A stretch of 64,000 nucleotides of DNA from Sitta carolinensis (Eukaryota; Chordata; Aves; Passeriformes; Sittidae). Both the position numbers and the translations under genes were made by a program. Positions 1-11,069 of the stretch are shown in pieces. Position 1 is the stretch's first letter, and every line of letters begins with the position of its first letter. The stretch covers positions 23,654,001 through 23,718,000 of the forward strand of contig CM063288.1 of assembly GCA_032173965.1 (NCBI GenBank). Reading direction: 5' to 3'. The notes below the pieces were generated by a model. It saw nothing but the letters and a program-made list of their open reading frames with translations, was not told the origin of the DNA and did no database searches.

Positions 1-1790
1 TCCTGGGAACTTCAATGGGCCTCCCAGTATACAAAAAAAAGTGCAACATACTTGGTGTGGCAGCCAAGTCTGTTAAGGAAAGAAGCTCTGCTGTGTCCTG
101 ACTGCCATTAAAACCAGACTGCTTAAGAGCCAAGGATCACAACATCTGCTTTACCCACTGACACTTTTTCCCAGTGTTAATTTTCAAAATCCTTTCTTCC
201 CTAGTAAGTTGTGAAAATATGAATTAGAGCCAATTTTTAACATAGATATATTTCTGACACTAGAAGGTGTTAAGATGAGAACAGAGAGAAACTCCCCTAT
301 GTCCCCATGTCCATTTCTAGCCCAGAGCTCCATGCTGCAGACATCACCCCCACAGCAAGCCAAAGGTCTGCTCTCTTAACATTTGTCCCTTCTTGTCCTT
401 GTTCCACTTTTGCATCATCAATTATAACTTTGGCCAGGGCTGTTCAACCTGCCAACACTTGGCCAAGAGAGGAAATGTACCATTTTCATTTCTACCCCTT
501 GGTCCTGAAGCATGGTAGTGGCACCCACCCTCCAAAGAATCTGAATACTTCAACATTCGTCCATATAAGCAAATATAGGACATAACTGAGGTGTTACTGC
601 TTGAGATGTGGGGCCTGACAAAAGATATCATACATGGACCAAACCCACCCTTTAAAACAGGTTCATAACTCCTTGGTTTCAGCTGTCACACAAAGGAGAC
701 TTTCTCACCAGCTCTCCTAGTTTTCAAATAAGCATGTCAACATACTCAGCCTCTCAGCAGCATCACACAGGAGAGGTCACACAACACATTTTTCTTAAAG
801 ATCTAAAGAAGTGTTTTAGAGAAAATAAACTCTGATTAGCAGGTCTGGAATTAACAATTTTTATTTTTTTTTTTATTTTCCTGGAGAGATCTTATTCCAA
901 TTAGGCAGATACAGTGCAGAACCTACCACATCAGCAAAATTGTTTAGGAATGTTTCAAGAACACTTGAAACACACATGCATACTCTCACATTCAGGAATT
1001 ACTTCCTCACACATCTTCGGCTAATGAAATGGTAAAACCCCATAACATTAAATTAAATCTAAATACGAAGGAAATTAACAAAATAGCAGTATGAAGGTTA
1101 CTATAACCCTATTTTAATTGCATTAAAAGTATTTTCTACTTATACTTTAGTAAGTATCTACATAATCTGTTTGTGATAAAAACATGCCCAAGAAAAGAAA
1201 GGCTGACATAGCTTTTAGAAATTCAATTAGTTAATTTCTTCACTTTTTTATTTCAACATCAGTGTTCCAATATTTTGTGAGATTTAATAAAATTTCATAT
1301 CATTGAAAGAAAGAGAAAAAGCATAACTAGTAGAGATTAAGTTGGAACTATTTTGCTTTAGTTGATCAGGCTGATGGGGTTAATACACAGAAACTGTAGA
1401 AATGCATAAAACTGTCCTTTAATAACATAAGTTTTCAAACAATTTCAAACATCAGTTTGAAACCAATTCCCATAGCCATTTTTTATAACATATCCAGAAT
1501 TGTGCTAATAATAACCATTCTTCAGTGCTAAGCCTCAAACATTTAATAGTCATGTAAAAAGTCCAGTAATTTTTTATTTCCTAACGCTAACTTGCATCAA
1601 AACCTCCCTTAGGAAGCAAGCCTGAATCAGCAAAGCACTAACCTTCAGCATGACAGCAAACAGTACAATTTGTTCTCCAACAAAACCATGATTCCTCAAA
1701 CACAGGCAGGAGAGACCAAATTTCTGACCATAAACCAACTTCCAAAATCCCATTGTCATGAAACACACCATGTGCTGGAAAAGCGGATGG
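1..1790. other. AT-rich non-coding DNA
   Basis: No gene seen. The only start-to-stop frames of 60 codons or more are short ones around 307-631 and 1574-1859; they overlap on opposite strands and look like chance. Part of 1020-1560 (TTCAATTAGTTAATTTC, TTTAGTTGATCAGGC) has regulatory-looking AT motifs, but too diffuse to call. Confidence 0.55.
864..874. repeat. T11 homopolymer
   Basis: Uninterrupted T11 within a longer T-rich stretch (about 858-880). Simple sequence; no associated element was recognised. Confidence 0.9.
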
Positions 1791-2730
1791 AAGAAGAGGG
1801 GCTGTGAGTGCTGCTGGCAGGTGAGCTGTGACAGCGTTTTCCTTGGAGAGCAGCACCACTGAGGGATGGCTCTGCCTGCACCTGCTGCAGAAGCCCCTCC
1901 AGCCTGGCTGCCTGCCGTGGCTCCTCTGCTCTGGGCTGCACAGGAGGCCTTATTGCTCCTAGGAGAGCAGAGCCTTTGGCCAAGTCACGCGTTATGGTCA
2001 CAGCACCGGGGATATGTGACTGGGGGGTGGCTGCAGAGCTGCAGGTTGGACGCTGCAGCCCACGGCACAGTGTGCTTGGCTGTGTCAAACTGGAAGGGCA
2101 CTCGTGAGCCTTTGGGCAGTATAACAGATGCACATGGTAGTTTGGGTTGCTTTCGCTGGAAAATAAGCTGTTCCAGAATATCTGTGAAATGGTTAATGTC
2201 CCCCAAACATGATTGTGAAGTGCTTCTGGAGTGACCTCTGCAGCAGATAACATCAGCACACGCAGCACTGATAGCAACATTTGCACTCCTGGTTAGAGCA
2301 GCAGGCCAGAGTGCATTAAATATCAATCCCAGTGGTTTTCCCCTCTTCCCTTCCAACCTGCATTCAGGCCAGGGAATCCTCCTGTGCACACGTGATCTGT
2401 CAAGATACTTCAATAAAAGCCAATGGTGATGGTGCTCCATTCCCTCACTGTTCTGCTGAACTCCTAATGTTGAGGGTATGGCTGTTGGCTGCCCTGTCTT
2501 CCACCTGGGCCATGCATCAAAGAGGCATCAAGAACACCTGGCTCCAACTGCCCATGACTGGGAAGCTGTGGGAAAGGCCTGCTGCCAGCCAGGGGTGCAG
2601 AGCAGCCAACCCAGCAAGAAACAACGGCGCAGAGGGCAGGGCAGCTCTGGGGTGAGCCAAAGCTCCAGCTCGCCAGAGAGGGCTGGGACAAAGGCAGGGA
2701 GGAAATCTGGACAGATCACTTTGGGCCACA
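1791..2730. other. GC-richer stretch with overlapping spurious frames
   Basis: Holds the longest frame of the window (176 codons, minus, 1756-2286), facing a 122-codon plus frame (1866-2234) and other frames near 2330-2790. Their translations are Ser/Pro/Ala/Cys-rich, lack domains and exclude one another. The palindrome CTCCTAGGAG lies at 1956-1965. About 2140-2330 reads as complex, possibly constrained DNA. No gene is supported. Confidence 0.5.
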
Positions 2731-5700
2731 GAGCATTTTCACTTTTTTTGATCAAAGAGCAGCACAGCTGGCATTTAGCAATAATTTGTTGAGCCAGCTT
2801 GCAAGTTGCAAGAATATTTTCCACTACTCAGAACATAACTGCGGTAGCTGCTCTGACTGAGAAATCAAGTTACAACTATGACGTGCTGAGTGCTCAAATA
2901 ACTGTTATTTTGACAGACTGGCCCAGATTTTAATCTCATTTCTTGAGAGAAATGCTGTATTATTTCATAAAAGGACTCCTGCAATATCCATTTATGTCAA
3001 AATAAGATCATAATGTAGACTTGCAGTCAAGGATAATCAAAATTTCTCTCAAAAAATTCCTCTGTTATGCTTGCATCTCGAGAAACCTGCTAGGGATGTA
3101 GTGAAAATTTCAAAGTTTGTAGTTTGTGAAGTAATATTTCTTTCTTTCTTCTTTATGTATTAACAGGATTATAATTTGTTTTTTGATGATTTCAAAGGTG
3201 GACATGAATTTGTTTTATATCTGCCTTGATGGTGTAAATAAGTGGGTGCAATGCTATCAAACTTTAAGCATATGCAGGGAAGGCAATATTATCCTTTTGC
3301 TTTTCCTGTGACTTTCAAGGGATTTAGGAGCTAGAACAGAAGAAATTAGTCTCTCCTCTTTATCCAAGAGAAGAAAGATTCAATAACTAACATTTCTTCA
3401 GATTCCTGTAGCTATTTAATTCTTTAACTCTTAAATTTTGATAATTATTTACACATGGCAGTGATAAGTAGAAGCTTGTATTAGATTTTCATTAGCTGTA
3501 ATTCCATCCTAAGAGCTAGAATCTCATACTACAGACACAAACATTGCAAAAAATATTTGGTTTTGCTCAGGTAGGACTGAGCTGTTAAAGGGAAAAATTG
3601 TGCTACAAGACTCCCAGGAACAGATTACTAGAGAATGAGGTTTTTGTTATTTCCTGCTGGGACAGAAATATTATGAAAAGTAAGCTGAATGAGCAGAAAT
3701 GCTACAAAACCACAAGAACTGTTTGGTCTTTGAACAATGCACTCAGGTGTGCAGCAGAAGCAAAAGGTTCACCCTAGGCCTGGGGGGGAAGACCAGCCAA
3801 AATGGAAAATAGTAGCCTGGATTTCAGAGTGCATTTTGCAGGAAACAGACTTTTTTGTGTATCCAGAACAGTGTTATCCATCTATTATTGACCTAAAAAC
3901 TGAGCAGCTTTCTGAATGCCATATTCTATGTAGGAACTCAATATTTGCTCTGTAGGAATTTTCTAAGTTGACATGTAGCGTACTATATAGCTCAGTTCTC
4001 ATGAAACATTTGTACGCTGCTGACAGATAATACATCTTAAGAAAATATCCAGTATCCAAGTACTTCAAAAGAAAGCAATTTTATTTCTACTCTGTGACCT
4101 CTGTAGTCAGAATGTGCCAAGTTTAGTCCACTGCTGTTTACTATACTAAAATTCAGATGTGCTATTACTAGTGGTCAGCAGCAGGAGTCCCAAGGCCCAT
4201 ATTTTAAGCCATATGTTTCTTGATGGGAAGAGATCAAAGATGACTGCAAACGTTATGTCAGAAAAGTAGCAGAGCTAAAAAAATCCCAAGCAAACATATT
4301 TTTTTTTAAAGAATCTTTCTCTAAAACAAGTAGAGTTCATGCACCAAGAATATTTTACAATCACATCGAGTGCTATATGGTTAGCTAATATCTGATGTGC
4401 ACTGGTGTTTTAGCACTACCAGTTATGCTTTGCACTACACTCTAGCAGGTGAGCCAATACGCCCTAGTTTCAATTGTCTTACTCCTGACTACATTAATTT
4501 TTTATCAATTAATAAACCTTGTAGATATTTCTACAGTCTTGACAATGAATCTTAGCATTTCTGTACATCAAAGTAGTAAACAAATATGAATGTGTGTCCA
4601 GCAATTGATCCTTTCTCTACAAAAGCCGTACCTCTGGCTCATACTCTGCCTCTTGGCCTGGTATTGCCTGGGTGGCTTGTCCTAATTCCCCACTTCAGAG
4701 CTGGGGTCAGCAAACAGGGGGATGCCCTGAGCATCCCTCAAGCTGTGACCTCCAAGAAGTAGTTCTACCACCAACTGGAGGATTTCTGCCCCTAGGTCCC
4801 AAAACACTCGTAAAATATCCCTGTCCCCTGACAAACTTGCAAGGTAGTCAGGTTTCTCTGAAAAACTCAAATTTTTTAGAAAACTAGTATGGGGCCAGAT
4901 TAGTAACAGCACAATCTCATAAAAGGAGGAGCAGAAACTCGCTATGGACTAGAGCTAAGATGGCCCCATCTGAGAGTCTTGTCCCACATATTTGACACAT
5001 AGAGTACCAGGCCAGGGCATGTTAAGCCTGGGGATGTTAATCCCCATCTGTCAGGATGGAGTAGTGCCTGCTCCAAGTTGTCTGGCCCCATGCCACAGAG
5101 CACAGGTGCCCGGCAGTAACAAGTTGGTGGCCAGCCTGTGCAAAGCACAGCAAGCAGCACTGCTTCTGCAGGAGGTGCTGTTCATGTGCCAGCACTGAAG
5201 CTGAGAGAAGCTGAGTAATGGTACTGAGGTGGTATAAATTCCTCACTTGGTGTCCAATTTTCAGCAAAGTTGGACAATTATTCTGGGTTCTTAAACATAA
5301 AAAAGGATATCACATACTGGCTTTTACTAAGAAACACCAGCCTTCACTTAAGCACATGCACCAGCAGCCTGTGAAATGGGTTTGAGACAGAAGTGCCATC
5401 TGGCTACAGGCAGGCCTTGAGTTTGCCCTTGAGTGCCTGGGCTGTCAGCAGTGGCTGTCTGTGCACCCCTTCCTTTCTTGACAGAACATCACTCCAAAGC
5501 AGTCTCATTGGCCAGATCAGTGGGACAACTGCATCCCTGCCTGCTGCTAGTGGGAAGTTCCAGCACTGGAGTTGGTATCACTGTCACCTCAGAGCTGCTT
5601 CTGCCTACAGCTTGAAGATACCCAAATTGAGGACAATTTCATAGCAATGTTACCTTGCTAATTATGAATTCCTTTACTTTTCAAAAACTATTAACCATGC

Positions 5701-7560
5701 AGTAACTCCATATCTGTAGAAGCATCTATATTGCAATAGTACAGAGAAGATTACAGTGCAATGAATTTTGTCTAGTATAGAACACTAAATAGCAGTATTG
5801 TTTTATAGAAGAATCCTTTTTGATAAAAATAAAGTAGGCCCCTTGGGGGAAAAAATATTTGACCATCAGTATCTGTCAGTATTTGGCCATCTCTGCTGAA
5901 TTTTGGAGCACAGAGTATAATGTTCCTCTCTACACATGCACATTATCCCTTCTGGGCTGTGTTCTTTGGGCCAATCCACCATGGGACCACATCCAGGGTC
6001 TACAATTTCAACAGAGTCACCCTATGATTACCTACATGAACTTGCAGGAGTTTAATCTTTCCTGGTGATGTTTTTTTCCCCTCACTTCCCATTTATTGGA
6101 GATTGTGAATATCACATATAAGTATGGTGTTTGTCTTTGCCTTGTTTTAATGTTTTCACAACTATATTCACTGCACATCCCCATGACAGTTTGTTTTGTA
6201 AACACATATTTCCATTCAGCAATAGAATTTTCCTACTACTTAGTATCCTGTATAGGTAGCACAGGGATAGTCTTGTTCTTGAAATCTCAGAATTGGCTGT
6301 TGCTGACACGCGTCATGTTTTAAGGTCAGGGTGCTAAATATCCCTTTTAAGATGTTGACAAAACAGTAGAAGTAGCAAGGACAAATCTTGCTTTTTAAGT
6401 TCTGCCTGTTTTCACAGGTGCTTTTCTGCAAAAGCAGTCTTTTCCCTTCTATGAAATGTCCTGATCTTTGTTTTAACACCTCTCCAAAGCCTTGTGGGTC
6501 ACAGGACCATGTTATTGAGCTTTCCCACGATAATTCCAGGCATAGCTCCAAGATATGAATCATTATGTCCTGCCTTGATCATCAGATGCTTATGCAGCCC
6601 GTGTAATGCCCCATCTGGATAACTCTAATTCATACATTTGGGGGCCTTCCTGCTATTTCCCTGAGGCTGCCTGTAGTACTACTCTGTTGCCAATAGAGTA
6701 AGCAGAGCCAAAATCTCAGTGTGAACTGAAAGAGGTTCATTGCCTTGTAATGAAGTAGAGGATTCAGTTCTGTCTCACGCAGTGTTGCCCTACCACACAC
6801 ATGAATGTTGGTTCGTTCACATTCCCTGTGGCTTTTCCATCACTCGAGGTGAGGACATGCAACCTTCTTTCCCAGTCAGAGCTACAAAAGAGATATTATT
6901 GCTTCTTGTTGTCATTTCCTAGATTTACTGTCTAGCCTTCCTAATACTGTCTGAATATGTCTTGCTGTTCCACACCACTGCTCTGATTCCAGCCTTATGC
7001 TTCATGGAACACTGACTTATTCAGGCACAGAGGGCTACCAGAGAGCAGGAACACGTGTGTCTTCAAGCTACAGGACACCTGTTTGCCCTTGCCTGCCAAA
7101 TAACATTTTGTTCACGACAGTTGTGGTTGCCACCAAGACAGATTGAATTACAGCAGGTGCCTGGGAAACCCAGGAACTTTTGGGGGATAGAAGTCTATGC
7201 AACTGTAAAGCACTTACTGTGTTTGAAGCCAGCTTTTCTATGTGGAAAGACTGGTGAGGACAAAGTGAGCCACAAGGAAAGGAGCCTAATGAAGCTTGTG
7301 AAAGAAACATTCCCATAGGGGCTGAGCCACCAGCTGCATCTGACTGGATGGAAATAGGATATCAGATGCCTTCTCTGCTCAAGAGAAGACTGAAATTACG
7401 TTTCTATGTCTGAATATGGCGAATGAGACAATGTTGTGGCAAAAGGGGCTGCATGAGCTGGTGAGAAGCTGGTGGGGCGGATCTGAGGCTGGTGTCATGC
7501 ATAAGCTGGAGGTGCTCTTAGCAGCATTTTGATGAACCTAAAAATGTACAGAAAATGCAA
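2731..7560. other. non-coding DNA, nothing recognised
   Basis: Mixed AT-rich sequence with a mild GC rise at 4640-5200 and 5400-5600. Frames of 60-107 codons occur on both strands without domain, splice or codon-usage support. No repeats beyond short homopolymers. Confidence 0.55.
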
Positions 7561-7581
7561 TTTCCTATTTTGCAATTAGTA

Positions 7582-7619
7582 TTTGGGTGTAGTATTATGC
7601 AATAAATACTACACCCAAA
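7582..7619. repeat. perfect inverted repeat, 15-bp arms, 8-nt loop
   Basis: Left arm TTTGGGTGTAGTATT (7582-7596) and right arm AATACTACACCCAAA (7605-7619) are exact reverse complements around the loop ATGCAATA. The arms do not extend outward (A opposite A). The centre contains ATTATGCAAT (7594-7603), which fits the C/EBP consensus RTTRYGCAAY. No flanking target duplication or transposase was seen, so a MITE is not supported. A local template-switch event is a plausible origin. The stem is too short for a normal microRNA precursor. Confidence 0.9.
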
Positions 7620-7620
7620 A

Positions 7621-8640
7621 CCCTATAGGTTCTCAGAAGATAATTGATTTGGACCACAGTCTGAAATCTGCTATCACAAAACCAAATCCCCCAAACATCA
7701 TGGAAGTTGGTTGTAGCTCCTAATGTAGAGCTACATAAAAATCTGTAACAGATGCCATCAACCTCGAGAAGTGGAAGCAGCATTTCCTGGCAGGACTTAA
7801 ATATCAGACAAATGACATCCAACAAGGTGCAGACCACTTTCATAAAGGCTCCTTTTAGACAGAATCACACAGTGGGGACTGTGCTAATGGTAAGGACCTG
7901 CTTGACAGACAAAAATGCACTCAAAAAAATCGAGATGTATACAGTGATCAAAGAGAACTAACCAAGAACATTAAAAGAATATCATGTAGTAATTAAAAGA
8001 CCTAAAAATGATGAGCCAATGCAGTTACCATACATTGTGAAAAATAATTTAAAAAGTGGTAAGCAGCAGAAGGTATGAGCAATGTTGTCATTTTTTAAAA
8101 AATGTTTTAGTATGTGACCAAATATATACAAGTTGGTACTTATCAGGCACATTAAAAAAAACAAAAATAAAAAAATCAAACAAAGACCCTTTGGACGAAG
8201 CTTATAATGTAAATGTAAAATTATAATTGTCTAAACCAGGTACACAATTAATAATTTTATTTTTGCTAGGGAATACCAAAATTCTATTGTTATACTCTCT
8301 GTGCAACACAGAGGTAGAAAATTTTTTTTCCTTTAAAAATCGGTACTGCCATACAGCTCCCTTCTTATTGAAAGTTTTGTCTTAACTTTATTTCTGCATT
8401 TTTGGTAATTTTAAAATAGGAAATTCTCTTTTTAAAAACCTCAATACTCTATTTTATGAGGGACCATTCTGTGCTTTCTCCTAATCTCCATCAGTAGAGG
8501 TTAAGAAAACATAGTAGTAAAAATAAACTTTTAAAACAATTCTACAAAGATTCCATAACAGGCTTTTTTTTTTTTTCCCCCACCAACATATTACTCTCAG
8601 CAACTTTGAAATCCATCTAAGACCCACCTGTAAATTTTGC
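7621..8640. other. AT-rich non-coding DNA
   Basis: From about 7900 to 8640 this is very AT-rich with A and T runs; it contains no gene. It ends at the T13-C5 tract before the CpG cluster. Confidence 0.6.
8564..8581. repeat. T13-C5 tract
   Basis: T13 (8564-8576) runs directly into C5 (8577-8581). This polypyrimidine tract is not followed by a convincing AG acceptor and exon, so it is listed as simple sequence only. Confidence 0.85.
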
Positions 8641-8722
8641 ATGTGTTTAAACACTGACACAGGAGTGATGTCAGAGTGTGAGGGAAAGCACTGGTGTGAG
8701 CAGAGCTGGTGAGGAGCCTGCC

Positions 8723-8785
8723 CGGGAAGCGCTGGGGCTGCAGCCGCACACCGAAGGGCTCTGCGCGTGCCCTTGATTTCTAGCG
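8723..8785. promoter_or_regulatory. compact CpG cluster, possible small CpG island or enhancer core
   Basis: Seven CpG dinucleotides lie within 63 bases (8723, 8730, 8745, 8752, 8764, 8766, 8784) in a window where CpG is otherwise rare. The sequence includes CCCGGG, AGCGCT and TGCGCGTGCC. Retained CpG density usually marks DNA unmethylated in the germ line, as at promoters and some enhancers. No open reading frame or clear splice donor follows. The island is far shorter than a typical promoter island, so a non-coding RNA start or a distal element is as likely as a gene promoter. Confidence 0.4.
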
Positions 8786-9460
8786 GGGTATCAAAGCTGC
8801 TGCTCTGAATCAGGAGTGCAGGCTTGGTTTAGCTCTCATTGACTCTGGCTGCAAAGCAGCACTTGAGAGGAATCAGCCTTTTGGTTTGGTTTCTCTCCAC
8901 AATGGTGCTGGACAGACCTAAATTGCACAGGTCCTCTTGAACCTCAGAGTGGAAAAAACTACATCAGTTTAGGACGTGTGAGCTCAAATAAAGAGATGCA
9001 ACATGTTAAGAAACCTTTGTGGGACAGTTTACAACATGCAGTGCTTTTTGAATATTGTATAGAATTAAATACGCAATTATACCAAACAATAAGATGTCAA
9101 AATAGATTTTAAAAACTGATAAAAATAAATTTTGTTTAATTATAAAATCCTGAAGAATAACAGAACCTGATCTAAACGCATACATGAAAATTTCAAAGGA
9201 CTTCCATATGCCAAGAAAAATAATAACAGAAAGCAGGTGTAAAGCATTTTAATGAATAGATTGAACTTGGTTTACAAAAGAGACTGAATTTAAGTAATAA
9301 GAGAGCTAGGTAATTTAACATGAATGTAGGTATATGGTGAATTACTTCCATAGAGATGGCAATTAACTTTTAACTAATAATATATAGTATTCAGTAGTGA
9401 GAGAGAGTAATAGTTGTCCAAGATTAGCCTGAAGCAATAACCAATTATACTTAGTATTAT

Positions 9461-9477
9461 GATAATCTACGATTATC
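9461..9477. repeat. short inverted repeat GATAATC/GATTATC
   Basis: GATAATC (9461-9467), spacer TAC, GATTATC (9471-9477): exact 7-bp arms. It could be a pair of opposed homeodomain- or GATA-like half sites, but at this length it could easily be chance in AT-rich DNA. Confidence 0.6.
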
Positions 9478-9592
9478 TATTACTCATGATCTATTTGACC
9501 TTTGGGTTTTTGCTGATGTCTATTGTCTTTTTATTCACACATGTTTAATCTCTGCTTCAATCACCCATAATATTATAGTCCGGATACAGAGA

Positions 9593-9605
9593 TTTTTTTT
9601 TTTTT
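9593..9605. repeat. T13 homopolymer
   Basis: Uninterrupted T13 in AT-rich DNA. No associated element. Confidence 0.9.
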
Positions 9606-10211
9606 AATTATTGATAAATCTTCTGCCCTGCCTCAGATTTTAATAGCAATCAGAATAATTGAATTAGAACCTAATGAAACAGCAATTTGAGGCTTTGTAT
9701 TTTTTTGCCAAATGAGACTTTTTATCCATTAACTTTAAAGAGGAGAAACAGGGCAGAATTTTTAGCTGGGCTTTAAGAACAAATTATTTTCAAAGAATGA
9801 TAATTTTTCAGATTCAAGGAAAAAAAATCCCTTAAATCTTTAGGGAAATGGGATTAAACCAAGATACTTGAAATCATATCAGCCTTGAAGTAATAGAAGC
9901 TTTCTTGATAGCCTGAGATTAGAAGGGACAAAAGAGCAGAGCCTGTTCACAGGCTGGGAAGAATACAAGGCAGGAGAGATATATATTCATTCCCTGCACA
10001 AGTGGTAGCACTTTATATGATTTTTGGAAATCGGAGAAAGTTTGAGAATCCCCAGTCACTGACTAAATTACATTGAAAAATTATGTTTCTTTAATATATA
10101 ATTAGAAAAAATAGAAGGAGAGGGAGCTTGAGTGGATAATAAGACAAAATGGATGATTTCTTAACCAAAATACCCAGTTATTTCAGTGACAGTCAAAAGA
10201 GAAATTCTCTA

Positions 10212-10229
10212 GTCCCTCTAGAGAGGGAC
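10212..10229. repeat. 18-base inverted repeat, 8-bp arms
   Basis: GTCCCTCT (10212-10219), spacer AG, AGAGGGAC (10222-10229). The arms are exact and GC-rich, and do not extend further. A related GTCTCTCC follows nearby. No function is assigned. Confidence 0.8.
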
Positions 10230-10747
10230 ATTTAGTGTCTCTCCAGGACAGAGCCTGAGCATGGCAGGACCCAGGATGGTGAGGCATGAGCATCAAAGAC
10301 AAAAGTGACTGCTCGAGCAGTTTCAGATATTTAACTGAAATGTCGCAGGTTCCATTTCATTAACAACTTAAATGAATTTCAAGAAGTAGCGCACCAGTAA
10401 CACTGACAATTTTGTTTTTAACAAGCATATTACAGTGAGCTGCTCAGATTTACTCAACAGAAGTGGAGGCACTATCAGTGCTCATAGACATGCTTCCTCT
10501 AAAGCAGCATGCAAACTTGCTTTAACCACTGAATGTATTTGCTCCTATGAACGTGAATACAGGAAGCTTTCAAGAACCAGTGGTCACTTGCAGGCATAAT
10601 TCCAAGATTCAGAAAATATTACTGTAACAAAACTTTCAGAAGTTTGAGGAGCTGAAACATTGAAGCTGGTTTGTTATACATTAATCATAGTCCTGGAACA
10701 GTTTTTTATTTTTCCAAAACCTTTTCTCTAAAACTTTGGAACATGTT

Positions 10748-10884
10748 CTTTGTTTGTGAGGTGGTGGTCTTTTCTATTTGTTTTTTTGGGGGCAGAAGGG
10801 GAAGAGCTTCTGTTTATTTAGTTTTGGGATTTTTTTGAGGGAGGAGTGTTTGGTGTTCTGTTGGTTTGGTTTTTTTGATTGTGG
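10748..10884. repeat. T/G-skewed low-complexity tract
   Basis: Over about 137 bases the plus strand is almost entirely T and G, with only a handful of C. It holds runs such as TTTTTTTGGGGG and GGTTTGGTTTTTTTG. It is followed within about 55 bases by an A-rich run and then by the CR1 tail. It has no coding potential. The skew could come from a decayed simple repeat or from strand-biased mutation; the sequence does not decide between these. Confidence 0.6.
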
Positions 10885-10938
10885 CTTACTTGTTCAAGTT
10901 TTTAAACATATTTACTAAATAGCTGAGATTATTGGTTT

Positions 10939-10974
10939 AAAAATAAAATTTTAAAAAAGAAAAAAAAAAAAAAA
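10939..10974 (+). repeat. A-rich run ending in A15
   Basis: AAAATAAAATTTTAAAAAAG leads into an uninterrupted A15 at 10960-10974. It ends about 15 bases before recognisable CR1 sequence. CR1 elements do not carry poly(A) tails, so this run is not explained by the CR1 copy. It may be a simple A tract or the tail of an unrelated, unrecognised retroposed sequence upstream. Confidence 0.7.
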
Positions 10975-10989
10975 GATTTGGTGATACAG

Positions 10990-11069
10990 AGTGATATTTA
11001 GTTAACAGTTGGATTTGGTGAGGAACCAATACCTTAGAGGTATTTTCCAACCTTATTGATTCTATGATG
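10990..11069 (+). mobile_element. 5'-truncated CR1 LINE, 3' tail only
   Basis: Seen: GTTAACAGTTGGATTTGGTGA at its start is followed, after about ten unmatched bases, by CCTTAGAGGTATTTTCCAAC and then CTTATTGATTCTATGATG. Known: chicken-repeat-1 (CR1) non-LTR retrotransposons end in a GTTGGACT.GATGATCTTAGAGGTC.TTTCCAACCT.AATGATTCTATG segment followed by a short ATTCTATG-type octamer repeat rather than poly(A), and most genomic copies are short 3' pieces. Only about one octamer unit is left and there are several substitutions and a small replaced block, so the copy is old and inert. No reverse-transcriptase sequence is present. The 5' limit is uncertain by some tens of bases because an A-rich run abuts it. 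This is the main clue that the window is avian. Confidence 0.82.

Larger units (their letters stand above)
8800..10730. other. AT-rich non-coding DNA
   Basis: No frame of 60 codons or more. About 9300-9560 is dense in TAAT/ATTA and GATAAT words. A GC-neutral piece at 10200-10340 carries the short palindrome listed separately. No gene or transposon was recognised. Confidence 0.6.

Noticed and set aside
1756..2286. 176-codon open frame on the minus strand
   Set aside because: Lies in a GC-rich pocket, overlaps a 122-codon plus-strand frame, and has Ser/Pro/Ala-rich composition with no domain or splice support.
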